This document shows positions 1-7,834 of a stretch of DNA of 16,319 nt, piece by piece. The position numbers and the translations under genes are program-made. The stretch is from an uncultured Sutterella sp. (GTDB lineage Bacteria > Pseudomonadota > Gammaproteobacteria > Burkholderiales > Burkholderiaceae_F): NCBI GenBank assembly GCA_900552915.1, contig USBS01000032.1:1-16319 (forward strand), read 5' to 3'. The notes under the pieces are model-generated. The model made no database searches and had not been told where the DNA came from. It saw nothing but the letters and a program-made list of their open reading frames with translations. How positions within the stretch are numbered: the stretch's first letter is position 1; each line of letters starts with the position of its first letter.

Positions 1-53
1 TTCTCACGGTCGGCGGACGCCATGCGCGTGCTGAATTTGATATCTTTTTTCAT
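1..53 (-). CDS. 5' end of an unidentified protein, runs off left edge
   Basis: A minus-strand reading frame starts at an ATG (complement of 51-53) and encodes 17 residues, MKKDIKFSTRMASADRE, before the window ends. A ribosome binding site (AGAAAGG, complement of about 61-67) lies about 9 bases upstream, which makes this a credible gene start. I do not recognise the family from so short a stretch and assign no function. It is divergent from the tRNA-Ala to its right. Confidence 0.45.
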   Translation of the reverse strand, partial: MKKDIKFSTRMASADRE

Positions 54-109
54 AATCAATGACCTTTCTGAAATGATTTCTCTCGTCCCCTCGGAGAGCT
101 GGGGGTTCC

Positions 110-135
110 TCAAAGGGGGACTGGTCCCCCTTTGA
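110..135. repeat. Perfect 12-bp inverted repeat
   Basis: TCAAAGGGGGAC at 110-121 is followed by a 2-base spacer and its exact reverse complement at 124-135. No T-run follows on the plus strand, so it does not look like a simple intrinsic terminator. It sits directly beside the structured element at 137-187 and probably belongs to the same repeat-type unit. Confidence 0.75.
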
Positions 136-136
136 A

Positions 137-187
137 GACGCGCTCGCCGCGAAGCGGCCTCATTTTCCGCAGAAAATGTAGCGCGTC
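137..187. repeat. Three-way-junction structured element (REP-like)
   Basis: Three nested perfect inverted repeats define one fold. The outer stem is GACGCGCT (137-144) with AGCGCGTC (180-187). Inside it are two hairpins side by side: GCCGC-GAA-GCGGC (146-158) and CATTTTC-CGCA-GAAAATG (161-178). Almost every base is paired. The compactness resembles intergenic repetitive palindromic elements, but no second copy occurs in this window to prove it is repeated. It ends three bases before tRNA-Ala. Confidence 0.65.
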
Positions 188-190
188 GTT

Positions 191-266
191 GGGGGTTTAG
201 TTCAGCTGGTAGAACACTTGCTTTGCAAGCAAGGGGTCACCGGTTCGAGTCCGGTAACCTCCACCA
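191..266 (+). tRNA. tRNA-Ala (anticodon TGC)
   Basis: This 76-base tRNA has an encoded CCA end. The acceptor stem GGGGGTT pairs with AACCTCC and contains the G3:U70 wobble pair, the identity element of alanine tRNAs. The anticodon stem CTTGC (217-221) pairs with GCAAG (229-233) around the loop TTTGCAA, with anticodon TGC at 224-226. The T arm carries GGTTCGAGTCC. This isoacceptor normally sits in the 16S-23S spacer next to tRNA-Ile. Here no tRNA-Ile and no rRNA gene lies within reach, although the downstream sequence looks like spacer. Confidence 0.97.
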
Positions 267-448
267 AGAATAGATTGAAGTGTTTGGGCAAGCGTCCGAG
301 CATTTCAATCTGGTCTTGAAAAGGATCAGAGGTCTGCACCTTGAAAACTGAACAGTGAATGCAAGCAAGAAATTGCGAGCAAGCAACAGAGAGGTAACAA
401 AGTAAACTTTTGTGGACTTTTTAAAAGGGTAACACAAAACTACAATGA
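267..448 (+). other. 16S-23S spacer-like sequence after tRNA-Ala
   Basis: This AT-rich non-coding stretch resembles the 3' half of an rRNA internal transcribed spacer. It follows tRNA-Ala directly, begins with a stem (GATTGAA 273-279 with TTCAATC 304-310, further pairing inside), and contains the 'CTTGAAAACTGAACA' type of sequence common in such spacers. No 23S rRNA follows. The sequence turns into a truncated aspartase frame near 449-490. The assignment is by resemblance and position only. Confidence 0.5.
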
Positions 449-487
449 ACCGAATCTGAAGCCTGCATAATTCTTGATGAGAACCAG

Positions 488-1066
488 TTGCAGATCTGCA
501 AAGATCTGCGTTTGATGAGTTCCGGTCCTCACGCCGGCTGGATGGAAATTAATCTGCCCGCTCTTTCGCCCGGAAGCTCCATCATGCCTGGCAAGATCAA
601 TCCGACGGTGCCCGAAATGGTGATTCAGATCGCGCACCAGATCTGCGGCAACGACCTGGCTATCACCATGGCCGTGGACGAAGGCGAACTCGACCTCAAC
701 GTGTGGGATGCCACCTTCTACAAGTGCCTCTTTGAAAATCTGCAGCTCTTGGGTTCCGAAATCGGCATTCTGCGCGAACACTGTGTCAAAGGCATTACGG
801 CCAATTTCGTCCGTTGCCGTATGGAAGCCGAGGAATCGATTGCGCTTTCGACGGTTGTGGCGGCTGTCTTCGGTTACCCCGAAGGCGTGCGCGTTGCTCA
901 CTACTGCGAAGAGCACGGCTGTGCCGTGAAGCAGGCCGTTGTTGAGAGGGGACTGTTGACGTACGAGCAGGCCGAAGTTTTGGTCGACCCGATGCTCATG
1001 GCGCAGCCTGAGAAGATGGCACCGATCGTGGCTCGCTACAAGAAAGAATTAGGCTTGCTTGCCTAA
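488..1066 (+). pseudogene. aspA: Aspartate ammonia-lyase, C-terminal fragment
   Basis: This is the C-terminal ~190 residues of an aspartase (about 470 residues in the family), which converts L-aspartate to fumarate and ammonia and lets anaerobes feed fumarate respiration. The fumarase/aspartase signature GSSIMPGKINP is present, preceded by the aspartase-type DLRLMSSGP and followed by NPTVPE and GND. ELDLNVWD and the C-terminal ERGLLT stretch fit aspartase better than fumarase. The frame is open back to 449, but recognisable similarity begins only about QICKDLRLM (near 491). Upstream is spacer-like DNA, with no start codon and no N-terminal two thirds. A TTG at 488 without a ribosome binding site is not a credible start. 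Either the gene was truncated by a rearrangement or the contig is misjoined. As it stands it cannot make the enzyme, because parts of each active site come from the missing domain. Confidence 0.85.
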
Positions 1067-1104
1067 ACTTTTGAGTTAGACATCCAACATAGGATGTTTA
1101 TTGA

Positions 1105-1150
1105 AACAGCCGCAGCTTCTCGAACGCTCTGTCCGGATGTTGCGGCTGTT
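1105..1150. terminator. Probable bidirectional terminator between aspA fragment and VIT/VWA gene
   Basis: AACAGCCGCA (1105-1114) and TGCGGCTGTT (1141-1150) form a perfect 10-bp stem around a 26-base loop. It lies between two convergent genes. Only short T-runs flank it, so the termination signal is weaker than the canonical type. A smaller stem, ACATCC/GGATGT (1080-1097), precedes it. Confidence 0.5.
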
Positions 1151-1177
1151 GCCTTTCACCCACTCAAACCAAGTCAA

Positions 1178-3412
1178 TCATTGCTTCGCGTCCTCCTTCT
1201 GCGAGCTCTCCGCGAACACGGTTTCAAATTCCGTGAAGAGAGCGATCATGTCATTCTTCTCAAGCTTTGCCTTAACCGCTCGGTCGTATATGAACGCCGG
1301 AGTTAGAAGCGTTCTGCCTGTCTTTAAGCGCAGCCAGATGGTGTAAACGACAAACACGGTCACATCATCAATACCAAGAAACTCTGCAATCTCGGCCAAA
1401 TGTGCACGTAAATTTGCATCGATCGCATCGGACAGATAGACCTTTTCGGCGCGCTTATAGAGCAATGCAGGCAATTCGTATCGCCGCGGAAGACAACAGT
1501 TCAGAATATCCACGCCGGGTCTATGGAATCCTCCGACGTGCTGTTCTTCGGAATTTGCTTTCTCATCCGACCAGTCGGCGGGCGCTGTGAGTTTGAAACT
1601 CTCGCCCAACACTGCCTTCTCGCGTCCCCGGAGGATTTCAGGAACACCGCTGAGCCACGAAGACGATTTCGACTTGTCAGCTCCGATCCAGATGTCAGGA
1701 AGGATACTGGGCGAGATTTGATAAGCCGCCTGCATCTGCGGAATCTGCTGCAGCACCGGCATGCGAAGACTCTTTTGGTCGGCTTCCCGCTCGTTGACCA
1801 ACACAAAACTCGTGTGTTCACTCAAAAGCTCATACTCCTCGGCAAACTTCTGAGCATCGTCGACATTGCCGCTTTTGAGTTCCCGATTGGCGGCGATTTT
1901 AAGAAGCCCCGCGTCTTCGACGAGCTTCCAGGCAGCTCCTTGCACCGAATAATTCGTTCGTCCGTCGGTGAGTTCAAGTGCTGCAATTTCTCCGGGCAGT
2001 CTCGCGAACTTGAAGTACAGGGCGAGTGTTTCACCCGCAAACACCGTGGCGATCGGGTCGGTGCGGCATAGATTGAAGCGCGGCGTGAGCGAGCGCACGG
2101 AAAGCGAGGCAGCACGCATACGCTGCACCATGCGGCGCACAGCTTGCGTCATGTCTTCGCTCGGCAGCACCCGTTCGACAAAACCGTTCGTAACAGCCGC
2201 AAGCGTACGACAGAATTCGCCGTTGGCGGCGTGCCCGATCGCCAATATGAAGACGCGCTGACCTTGTTTGTGCAGCGCCTCCACGCACGATTCCGTCTGC
2301 CAGGTTTCGCCGTCGGTTAGAAGCAATATGTCGCTCTTGCCGAGTTCTCCTTTTCCCGCCGTCTGCAATGCCGCAAGGATTTCCGTGCCGCCGAGATCGG
2401 CTTCGATTTTGGCTACGGTCGACTCATAATCCCGCCGCAGGAAAGCGCGTGTGCAACTGCGAAGTCTGTTGAAAACCGGCTGAGGTTCGCTTCCGAAAAG
2501 CGTGAGCGCCAGACGATCGCTTTCGCTCAACACGTCGGGTAAGGCAAGCAGAGCTCTCCTCGCCTCTTCTATCGCCGCGCCCGTCATCGACCCCGAACAG
2601 TCCACAACAATGGAAAGCTTGAGCGACTTTGCCGGTACCTCATGCGAAAGCTCACCAAGCTTCGGGATCGGAACCAAGGCAATCCCTCGATAGCCATGGT
2701 GATCGGCAATCAAGTACGCATCCGTGAAAGGTTCGGTACCGCTTGCCGTCACCGTCAGATCTCGGTCGGCAAAGCCTGAGTGAATGTCCACGACCGCTCG
2801 ATCGGACTCGAATCGGCACTCGGGCGAAAATCCCGGAGCTGCAAATGCCGCGTTGCGATACTGCTCGCCGATGAACTCGAAATGAGCCGAAATCGGATAT
2901 TCGGCAAAAATGGATGTCTCGACCTTTTGATGCGGCAGAAGTTTTCCCTGACTGCCGTCCTTGGAATATCGTGCGCCGATCACGGTCGGGATGGTTACGC
3001 GCACTGTGCCGTCGACCTGCTGCAGCATCCACTCGCACACAATCGTCAGCACCACCTTTTCCTTGGGCTTGATCGAGCCGATGCTTGCCGTACAGATGCC
3101 GTTGTCGGCGTATTCGAGAAGCGCCGGCATGTCGCCCGACTCCACCGCCTTCTCATACTTTTCTTCAGCTTGCTCTTGAGTGCGGATCACCGCTTCGAGC
3201 TTTTTGTCCTCGGTTTCGAGCGCAAAGCGCGTCACCACCGCATCAAACGGAAGCGCAAATGTGTAGACCGCCTCAATCGTGCGGCGCGACGTATTGACGT
3301 ACTCCTGCGTCGACGTCATTCGACAGTGCAGATGATCGATGCGGCAATCCCATTTCAGTCGCTTGAGACTAACTTCTCCGTCGGCGCTGTGCAGACCTTC
3401 CCATATGAGCAT
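1178..3412 (-). CDS. VIT domain and von Willebrand factor A domain protein
   Basis: This 744-residue protein has the layout of the inter-alpha-trypsin-inhibitor heavy chain / vault protein family. A VIT domain covers roughly residues 1-135, with the typical 'Y.F.LP' and 'A...Y..A' blocks. A VWA domain covers roughly 265-430. The metal-ion-dependent adhesion site is intact: D271-x-S273-x-S275, T343 (in GGTE) and D367 (in LLTDGE), so it should bind a divalent cation and a protein partner. The C-terminal ~300 residues are not recognised. No signal peptide or membrane segment is seen, so it is probably cytoplasmic. The start is supported by GAGGA about 8-9 bases upstream. It follows the MerR gene by 43 bases on the same strand, which implies co-transcription and control by that regulator. 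The cellular role of bacterial VIT-VWA proteins is not established, and I assign none. Confidence 0.88.
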   Translation of the reverse strand: MLIWEGLHSADGEVSLKRLKWDCRIDHLHCRMTSTQEYVNTSRRTIEAVYTFALPFDAVVTRFALETEDKKLEAVIRTQEQAEEKYEKAVESGDMPALLEYADNGICTASIGSIKPKEKVVLTIVCEWMLQQVDGTVRVTIPTVIGARYSKDGSQGKLLPHQKVETSIFAEYPISAHFEFIGEQYRNAAFAAPGFSPECRFESDRAVVDIHSGFADRDLTVTASGTEPFTDAYLIADHHGYRGIALVPIPKLGELSHEVPAKSLKLSIVVDCSGSMTGAAIEEARRALLALPDVLSESDRLALTLFGSEPQPVFNRLRSCTRAFLRRDYESTVAKIEADLGGTEILAALQTAGKGELGKSDILLLTDGETWQTESCVEALHKQGQRVFILAIGHAANGEFCRTLAAVTNGFVERVLPSEDMTQAVRRMVQRMRAASLSVRSLTPRFNLCRTDPIATVFAGETLALYFKFARLPGEIAALELTDGRTNYSVQGAAWKLVEDAGLLKIAANRELKSGNVDDAQKFAEEYELLSEHTSFVLVNEREADQKSLRMPVLQQIPQMQAAYQISPSILPDIWIGADKSKSSSWLSGVPEILRGREKAVLGESFKLTAPADWSDEKANSEEQHVGGFHRPGVDILNCCLPRRYELPALLYKRAEKVYLSDAIDANLRAHLAEIAEFLGIDDVTVFVVYTIWLRLKTGRTLLTPAFIYDRAVKAKLEKNDMIALFTEFETVFAESSQKEDAKQ

Positions 3413-3455
3413 GGCGGATATCCTCGGCTGTAGTGACTAACACACATGAACCGGA

Positions 3456-3875
3456 TCAGGCGTCTTCCTTTTCCGTTTCGTTCTCGGAAACAACCGCCGC
3501 GATGCGCTGCAGAAGCGCTCGGATTTGTTCGTGCGTAAGCTCTGCCGCCATCGGGTCGACCGTGAGCTCCACCCCCGGCGCAATCGTCATGTGTACGCAG
3601 GTGCGCGAAGTGCCGGGCTTAGGCAAAGCTGTTGGCAATGCGCGTGTGCGGCCGTCGTCGAGCATCAGCCGCCGAATCGCTTCGAGCGTAAAGCCCTCCG
3701 AAGCAAGCCTGCGGATGCGCAAGAGCGCCTCCAAATGCGTAGCTCCATAGTGAGCGCCGCGGCGCTCCCCGATCGGTCGCGCCAACAGACCTTGCTGGAT
3801 GTAGAAGCGAATCGTGCGGCGCGTCAGCCCGGTGATCCGTTCCAAATCGTCGATTTTGTAGCTCGCGTCGGACAT
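3456..3875 (-). CDS. MerR family transcriptional regulator
   Basis: This 139-residue protein has an N-terminal MerR winged helix-turn-helix (residues ~6-72): YKIDDLERITGLTRRTIRFY, then the wing around GERRGAHYG and the LEALLRIRRLASEGFTLEAI helix. The C-terminal half is short, without the metal-binding cysteines of mercury or copper sensors, so the effector is unknown and may be a protein or small molecule. The ATG has AGGAG ten bases upstream. It is the first gene of a two-gene unit with the VIT/VWA protein and probably autoregulates it. A promoter with the long spacer typical of MerR targets lies just upstream (3899-3928). Confidence 0.9.
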   Translation of the reverse strand: MSDASYKIDDLERITGLTRRTIRFYIQQGLLARPIGERRGAHYGATHLEALLRIRRLASEGFTLEAIRRLMLDDGRTRALPTALPKPGTSRTCVHMTIAPGVELTVDPMAAELTHEQIRALLQRIAAVVSENETEKEDA

Positions 3876-3898
3876 GCGGTTGTTTCTCCTATGGCGCC

Positions 3899-3928
3899 AA
3901 TATATGACTACATAACTGTCGGATACAA
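3899..3928 (-). promoter_or_regulatory. Candidate promoter/operator of the merR-VIT unit
   Basis: On the minus strand a -35 like TTGTAT (complement of 3923-3928) and a -10 like TATATT (complement of 3899-3904) are separated by 18 bp, giving a short leader before the MerR start at 3875. AACTGTC occurs twice, at 3914-3920 and 3927-3933, overlapping the spacer and the -35. A 12-bp palindrome CTTTAATTAAAG lies at 3933-3944. MerR proteins act on promoters with over-long spacers, so this fits autoregulation. The assignment is inferred. Confidence 0.45.
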
Positions 3929-4051
3929 CTGTCTTTAATTAAAGCATATTCAATCTGATAATCGCAATATTTCCCTTTCAAATCAATCGTTTTCCTCATT
4001 GATTATCTGCCACTTCGCAGCAATGCTCCCAACATTACACCCGCCTGATTC

Positions 4052-4080
4052 TTGACTTGCATTGCTGTGAATCTTAAATT
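4052..4080 (+). promoter_or_regulatory. Sigma-70 promoter of the AlbA_2 protein gene
   Basis: TTGACT (4052-4057) and TAAATT (4075-4080) are separated by 17 bp. The predicted transcription start near 4087 leaves only about 8 bases before the first ATG (4095) and about 29 before the second in-frame ATG (4116), which favours the second start or a nearly leaderless message. Confidence 0.5.
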
Positions 4081-4094
4081 TCTAACTATCTATC

Positions 4095-5453
4095 ATGTTA
4101 TTGACGGGTAGAAAAATGATCTTTGCCCAAAAAAACATGCGTCATGACACTGCAGCGGTGTACAACGGGGACATCGTGCACACAGTGCTTGCCTTTGCAA
4201 ACACCGAAGGCGGCACGCTTTATGTTGGAGTAGACGAGGATGGAACCGTCCTCGGACTCGACAAAGCGCAGGCTGTCGCAAACCGCATCCGTGAGGATGT
4301 ACAAAAGAGCATCTGTCCCGATCTCTCTGCCTTTGTTGGCTGTTCGGTGATTGAACTCGACGAGCGCCCTATCGTGCAAGTGCGAGTCGAGCGCGGCACG
4401 CGCCGCCCCTACTTTCTCTCAAGCCTCGGACTTTGCTCTCCTGGCGTGTTGGTGCGCTCGGGCTCCGCGAATGTTCCGGCCGGCGAACAGGAAATCCGAC
4501 GAATGTTGATCGAATCCGGCGGCCCCGATGTTGAGTGCCGCGTGTCGTTCGAGCAGAACCTGACATTTCATGAAGCCGCTGCTTTCTTTGCCGAGAAAGG
4601 CCTCTCTTTCGATCCGCCGCAAATGAAGGCACTCAAAGTCATCAACAGCGACGGTCTCTACACGGTTCTCGGTCGACTTATTTCGGATCAGTGCGAGCAC
4701 ACGATCAAAATCGCCGTCTTCGAAGGCTCGGAAAAATCGTTGATTCTCGAGCGAACTGAGTTCAGCGGCTCTTTGCTCAAGCAGTTACAAGACGCGAGCG
4801 TTTATCTGAACGCCAAAAACCTCCTTCGATCAGGCCCTGACGAGCCTGAGTGTGAAGATCTCAGAGACTATCCGCCGTCGGCTGTGCAAGAAGGACTAAC
4901 CAATGCTCTGGTACACCGCGACTATGACGTCAACGGTTCCATCTTGGTGAATTTATTGAGCAATAGGCTCGAGTTCGTAAGTCCCGGAGGTATAACTTCC
5001 GGTCTCACAACGGAGGACGTACGCTTTGGCGTTCCGGCAATGCGTAACCCGGGACTTGCGGCAATTTTTGAGAAGCTCGAGCTTGCAGTCGGCTTCGGTA
5101 CGGGTTTATCTGCCATAGTAGGCAGTTACAAGAAATCGGGACTCGCGCCCGAAATTTCCGCTTCTCCGAACGCATTCAAGCTCACTTTACCGAACCGCAA
5201 CGAACGCCCGGACAACTTACGCATATCGGAGCGTGCAACGCCACTGCTGCAGATTCCCGAAAAAATCGACGAGCGAGAACAAAAGGTCCTCGATTTTGCA
5301 ACCAGCCAACCCGTCATTTCCCGACAGGAAGTGCAAAAGCTTCTGGGCACTTCGCAGACAACAACGCTAGTGCTTTTGAAGAAGCTCACCGATGGGAATT
5401 TATTGCGTAAGATCGGCGCAACGCGAAATATTCGCTACGAACTGGTGCAGTAG
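4095..5453 (+). CDS. AlbA_2 / Schlafen-type protein with HATPase_c_4 and winged-helix domains
   Basis: This 452-residue protein belongs to the COG2865-like group of predicted transcriptional regulators. An AlbA_2 (divergent AAA_4 / Schlafen-like) domain occupies about residues 25-140, recognisable by TVLAFANTEGGTLYVGVDEDG. A RecG-C-terminal-like HATPase_c_4 domain covers about 260-365 (QEGLTNALVHRDY, then SPGGITSGLT, RNPGLAA and the glycines of GFGTG). A C-terminal winged helix-turn-helix follows (about 395-450: SRQEVQKLLGTSQTTTLVLL). The ExxxEFK motif that usually opens AlbA_2 is not obvious: the region reads QKNMRHDTAAVYNGD. The true start may be ATG 4116, since neither ATG has a strong ribosome binding site. 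It is a single-gene unit with its own promoter. Targets are unknown. Members occur near mobile and defence loci, but nothing here proves that role. Confidence 0.85.
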   Translation: MLLTGRKMIFAQKNMRHDTAAVYNGDIVHTVLAFANTEGGTLYVGVDEDGTVLGLDKAQAVANRIREDVQKSICPDLSAFVGCSVIELDERPIVQVRVERGTRRPYFLSSLGLCSPGVLVRSGSANVPAGEQEIRRMLIESGGPDVECRVSFEQNLTFHEAAAFFAEKGLSFDPPQMKALKVINSDGLYTVLGRLISDQCEHTIKIAVFEGSEKSLILERTEFSGSLLKQLQDASVYLNAKNLLRSGPDEPECEDLRDYPPSAVQEGLTNALVHRDYDVNGSILVNLLSNRLEFVSPGGITSGLTTEDVRFGVPAMRNPGLAAIFEKLELAVGFGTGLSAIVGSYKKSGLAPEISASPNAFKLTLPNRNERPDNLRISERATPLLQIPEKIDEREQKVLDFATSQPVISRQEVQKLLGTSQTTTLVLLKKLTDGNLLRKIGATRNIRYELVQ

Positions 5454-5458
5454 GTTAC

Positions 5459-5489
5459 GCAGTCTCTCGTCAAAAAACCGAGAGACTGC
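5459..5489. terminator. Bidirectional terminator-like hairpin between convergent genes
   Basis: GCAGTCTCTCG (5459-5469) and CGAGAGACTGC (5479-5489) form a perfect 11-bp stem with a 9-base loop containing A6. It sits between the convergent AlbA_2 and autotransporter genes, five bases after one stop codon and 15 after the other. There is no T-run after the stem on either strand, so it may act as an mRNA 3'-end protector or a roadblock rather than a canonical intrinsic terminator. Confidence 0.6.
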
Positions 5490-5504
5490 TCAAGATTCGA
5501 CGAC

Positions 5505-7834
5505 TTAGAACGAATAGACAATTGAAGCGCTGCCGGAAACGCCTTCACGGTCGCCGACGTAGCCCTTGATGCCGATGTTGGCCGACCAGGGGCTCGTTCC
5601 GTTCGGACGCACCGTGATGCCGGCCTCGACAATACCGGTGTCGCCTTCGAGCGTCGGAACGTCAAGCGAGGCGCGAGTGCCCGAGGCGATTACGTCGGAT
5701 TCGGCGTCGCCGTCGGCCACATGCTCGTAAGCGAGACCGAAGCGCCAGCCTGCACTTTCGTTGATCTCACCTGTTAAACGAGCACCGATACGGAACGCAT
5801 GCGTCATGGTGTCGTCCATGTCGAATGTTTCGCCGTCGGGCGTACCGAGACCGGTCGTATCGCCTTCAAGATACGTGAGCACATAACGCCCATAGACATC
5901 AAGGTCCGTCTTTTCGGTCAGGCCGAACACATAGCCCGCCCCGATATGCATTGAGCCGTAGAAACTGTCGGCATCGTACTTGGCGCTCGCATCGGCATAG
6001 CGGCCGTCGAATTCCGTCGAGGCCCAACCGAATCGAGCAGAGCCGTCAATGTAGAACGGATTTTCGAAGCTGTAGCGCAGTGCCGCACCGAAGCCGTAGT
6101 AGTCGTGATCGCCGTCGCCCTTCGTGCCGGACACGTGGCTTTCGGAACTGGCCCAACCGGCTTCGACAAAGCCCGCAAGCATTAAGCTTCTGACTTTGGT
6201 GACGGCGCCGGTAGCAAGCGTTACGCCGTCAACGTCGACATGAGAACCTGTTTCATAGCGGGACGTGCCGCCGTGGATGGCACCGAAGACGGAAACCTTT
6301 CCAATCTCTGCGGCATCGACCATAGCGCGCATGCCTTCATCAGCGATGAATTCGGCGCCTTGATTGATGAACGCAACGGAGCCGAGGAAAGATTCGGCAA
6401 GCGTCTTCGAGTTGTTGTTCGCTCTCTCTTCACCATAGGCCAGAACAAGGTCGCCCGATGTCAGGTCACCTTTCGTGATCTGGATGCCTTCGGTGAGGGT
6501 CAACGTAGTGCTTTCGCCTCCTTCACTGGTCTCGCCGTCGAACTCAATTTCCCAAAGGCGATCGACGAAAGTGCCCGTTTTCTGAAGCGTTGTGCCTTGG
6601 CCGACTGAAACCGTGCCGCCGTTCGTGTCGATGAGTTTGTAAGTGCCGTTGGGCTCTGTCGACTCGAGTCCGTCGATCACAACAGTACCTGTAGTGAGGT
6701 CAAGCCCGTAACCCTCTTCAGTGAGCGAAAGTACAGCCGCATCGGCATTTTCTTCTCCGATGTGGAATGTAAAGGTTGAGTTGCCTTTGTTCTGGATATA
6801 CCCGACTGTGTTGACGCCTGTAAATTCGTAATCGCCAGTTACGCTCGAAGTCTGCGCAAGGCGAACGAAGCCCGTGACGGTGGAATTCGTGAGCGAAACC
6901 CGTGTTCCCGTGGCTGATATGGCTGTCGTTGTGTCGATGGCGTATACGTTCCCGACAATATTCGCCCCGTCAAGTATGACTCGCGTATTGTTGATGGTCG
7001 GGTTCTCTGAGGATTTGAGACTAGAGCCAACAACGGCTGAAACGTTGCCCGTTACTGAGCCTCGGATTTCAACGTAGTTGTTTGACGCGTTCCGGCTTGT
7101 TGTTGCGCCGTAGATGCGCCCCTTGACTGATGCATCCTTCTCGATCAGCACATAGTTCCCGTTGGCTTCCGAAATTGAGCTACCGTGTCCGCTTCGGATA
7201 TTAAAGCCCACGGATGCGCCGGTTTCCACGACAACAAAATTGCCTTCGACTTTAGCGCCCGACCCATTCGCATACCCGCCAAAAAGCGTTCTGCTTGAAG
7301 CTTCAGCGACGCTGCCTGCTTTTACGACGATGCTGTTGCCCGTTGCGTTGCCGCTTGTATAGCTGTAGCCGCCGTAGATATTGCCGAACTTGGTTGCGCT
7401 GTCGACTTCGGTGCGGTTGTTTTGGATGACGACTCGGTTCTTGTCGACGCTACCGCTTCGGGAGTAGCCCGCGTGCAACGTTTTGCTCGCATAGCTACCA
7501 TTTACCTGCAATGTATTTCCCGTAGCATTCCCTGAAGCGGTATAGCCTGCGGCGATCGTTGTGGAATTCCCGCCGCTCAAACCGCTACCGTTGATCGTAA
7601 GCGTCATGCTTTCGGCCGGTGCATCTGTTGCGTTGGCACTTACGATGCCGGAGAGTGAGCCGACGTTTTCAGTATTGATTTCTGTAAGTTGCTGAGCAGC
7701 GCCAGTACCCGAGATCGAGGCGACAGCGACGATCGTAGCGAGGTGAAGAACGTTGAGACGGCGCTTATCTATGAATGCTAAGGTGCCGTTACAAAACAGC
7801 GCAGTAGAACGAGAAATAGGGGGGGCGTTCTCAT
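5505..7834 (-). CDS. Autotransporter adhesin, phase-variable, frame OFF at a C7 tract
   Basis: This is a type V secreted surface protein. The C-terminal ~260 residues form an autotransporter beta-barrel starting near VSVFGAIHGG and ending in the aromatic residue of IVYSF, as required for BAM insertion. The passenger contains about six degenerate repeats of ~30 residues (GGY..SGNATGN..VV type), suggesting a beta-helix. The continuous frame with an ATG begins only at 7607 and lacks a signal peptide. A strong AGGAGG (complement of 7841-7846) precedes an ATG at 7834 by 6 bases, but that frame ends after 18 codons. Adding one C to the C7 run (complement of 7819-7825) joins this ATG to the passenger through an intact signal peptide (KRRLNVLHLATIVAVASIS, then AAQ), giving 776 residues. 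No ATG, GTG or TTG lies between the tract and 7607 in the passenger frame. The gene is therefore read as switched OFF by slipped-strand mispairing, or as carrying a homopolymer sequencing error. A weak -10 (TATACT, complement of 7874-7879) lies upstream. Confidence 0.88.
7819..7825 (-). repeat. C7 homopolymer tract, probable phase-variation switch
   Basis: Seven C residues on the coding strand occupy codons 4-6 after the autotransporter start. With seven, the reading frame stops after 18 codons. With eight, it opens into the signal peptide and whole passenger. The location inside the 5' coding region is typical of contingency-locus switches. Confidence 0.7.

Noticed and set aside
237..437. 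Minus-strand 66-codon open frame over tRNA-Ala and the spacer
   Set aside because: It ends in residues typical of reading antisense to a tRNA T-arm; such frames are known annotation artefacts.
7605..7607. ATG at 7607 as the true autotransporter start
   Set aside because: It would omit the signal peptide encoded just upstream in the same frame and has no ribosome binding site.
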